Below are positions 6,224 through 6,783 of a stretch of DNA of 6,783 bases, in pieces. The notes below the pieces were generated by a model. That model was not told the origin of the DNA and did no database searches. It saw only the letters and a program-made list of their open reading frames with translations. Origin of the DNA: an uncultured Collinsella sp. (GTDB lineage Bacteria; Actinomycetota; Coriobacteriia; Coriobacteriales; Coriobacteriaceae); the NCBI GenBank assembly GCA_900752275.1, contig CAADUS010000258.1, positions 1 to 6,783 on the forward strand. Direction: 5' to 3'. The position numbers and the translations under genes are program-made. The number at the start of each line of letters is the position of its first letter. The stretch's first letter is position 1.

Positions 6224-6233
6224 CTCCCATCCT
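6224..6233 (-). promoter_or_regulatory. Ribosome binding site that fixes the surface protein start
   Basis: On the minus strand AGGATGGGAG ends five bases before the ATG at 6218. In-frame ATGs at 6236 and 6230 lie in or next to this site, and a further one is at 6332. The one at 6218 has the best spacing. Confidence 0.7.
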
Positions 6234-6246
6234 CATAGGGCCTATG
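6234..6246. repeat. 13-base palindrome just upstream of the surface protein ribosome site
   Basis: CATAGG-G-CCTATG has perfect six-base arms around one central base and directly adjoins the ribosome binding site. It could be an operator or a small leader structure. No promoter hexamers can be placed confidently around it. Confidence 0.4.
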
Positions 6247-6292
6247 CGATTACGTCCAGCATATCTGCAGGATGTAGCCGGCGGTAGTGCCG

Positions 6293-6314
6293 TTTGGAGG
6301 GCAAAATGTCCAAA
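6293..6314. repeat. Inverted repeat TTTGGA-N10-TCCAAA in the surface protein promoter region
   Basis: Perfect six-base arms (6293-6298 and 6309-6314) are separated by ten bases, with centres one and a half helical turns apart. The repeat lies 75 to 96 bases before the surface protein start codon and is the second dyad in this gap. A regulator site is possible but a chance match cannot be ruled out. Confidence 0.3.
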
Positions 6315-6358
6315 ATTCGGGAAACAATACATCGCGCGCCCGTGCTCTGCCCGCCTTT

Positions 6359-6397
6359 AAAAGAAAAGCGCGGAGCCGCTCGTTGCGACTCCTCGCT
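6359..6397 (-). terminator. Rho-independent terminator of the NCS2 permease gene
   Basis: On the minus strand the 13-base arms AGCGAGGAGTCGC and GCGGCTCCGCGCT pair at 11 Watson-Crick positions plus one G-U wobble and one A-G mismatch, around the five-base loop AACGA. TTTTCTTTT follows. It begins 29 bases after the permease stop and isolates that gene from the surface protein gene. Confidence 0.92.
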
Positions 6398-6426
6398 TTG
6401 CTGTTTTGCTTTAGCAGGCTATGCCG

Positions 6427-6783
6427 TTACGCCACGAAGAAGTAGACGAGGAAGGCAAGGGCTGCGATCCACATGAGCGGCTTGATCTTGGAGGCCTCGC
6501 CCTTAAAGAGCGCGACGATCACGTAGGCGATAAAGCCCAGGCCAATGCCGGCAGAGATGGAGTAGGTGAAGGGCACGCCGGCGACAATCATGAACGCCGG
6601 GAAACCCTGCGACACGTCGGACCAGTCGATCTCGGAGGCCTCGCTCATCATGAGGTAGCCGACGTAGACCAGAGCACCGCAGGTGGCGGCGCTGGAAACG
6701 ATGGTGACGATGGGGGAGAAGAACGCGGCGAGAATGAACAGCACGCCGGTGGTGACGGAGGTGAGGCCCGTGCGGCCACCGTC
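6427..6783 (-). CDS. NCS2-family purine permease, AzgA type, C-terminal fragment
   Basis: The last 118 residues of a polytopic membrane transporter whose start lies beyond the window. The frame is open to the window edge, so the GTG at 6744 is internal. The first visible residues, DGGRTGLTSVTTG, match the AzgA/PbuG/GhxP branch of adenine/guanine/hypoxanthine permeases, where GGRTGLTAVVTG is typical. A hydrophobic segment (FILAAFFSPIVTIV) comes next. Then come IDWSD and PFTYSISAGIGLGFIAY, where family members have a similar 'P-x-TYSI-x-xGI' helix, and a final helix near PLMWIAALAFLVYFFVA ending at the stop. The role is proton-coupled uptake of a purine base at the cytoplasmic membrane. Which purine is used depends on residues outside the window. 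A strong terminator follows 29 bases after the stop. The family call is firm despite the truncation. Confidence 0.88.
   Translation of the reverse strand, partial: DGGRTGLTSVTTGVLFILAAFFSPIVTIVSSAATCGALVYVGYLMMSEASEIDWSDVSQGFPAFMIVAGVPFTYSISAGIGLGFIAYVIVALFKGEASKIKPLMWIAALAFLVYFFVA

Noticed and set aside
4737..6287. Plus-strand open frame of 516 codons opposite the surface protein gene
   Set aside because: It mirrors the codon phase of a well-supported gene, is rich in Arg, Asp and Ala with no recognisable motif, and has no ribosome site. Long antisense frames are expected in GC-rich coding DNA.
6219..6332. 38-codon N-terminal extension of the surface protein
   Set aside because: It lies in the promoter region, contains the dyads and ribosome site, and encodes nothing like a signal peptide.

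Overview
The window looks like part of a chromosome from a moderately GC-rich, Gram-positive actinobacterium. Class Coriobacteriia, and Collinsella or a close relative in particular, is the best guess. The reasons are the overall style of the genes, a cell-wall surface protein with an LAxTG-type sorting signal, and a beta-helix protein of a kind common in that group. The placement is an inference from general impression, not from a marker gene. No rRNA, tRNA, CRISPR array, insertion sequence or phage gene was seen.

Left part, plus strand (1-3553). A LysR-type regulator, cut by the window edge, is followed by a 155-base gap containing a clean dyad. Next comes a single-domain cobalamin-independent methionine synthase ('core' MetE) with all four zinc ligands. 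After a 122-base leader comes a UraA/PyrP-type uracil permease. The dyad has the geometry of a LysR-family operator, and its arms match the streptococcal MET-box. The simplest reading is that the regulator, or a relative of it, controls the methyltransferase in response to methionine or homocysteine status. The permease unit ends in a strong terminator that works in both directions.

Right part, minus strand (3552-6783). Three genes run leftward, apparently as separate transcription units. A purine-type NCS2/AzgA permease, with only its C-terminus in the window, ends at 6427 and is followed by its own terminator. A 594-residue secreted, wall-anchored parallel beta-helix protein follows and has its own weaker terminator. 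Last is a small cytoplasmic alpha/beta hydrolase of the esterase D/enterochelin-esterase type, which converges on the uracil permease and shares its terminator.

The window joins nutrient scavenging (uracil and purine uptake), methionine synthesis and one surface protein. I do not see a new multi-gene system. The points most worth checking are the MET-box-like operator outside its known taxonomic range, the methyl donor of the core MetE, and the binding target of the beta-helix surface protein.
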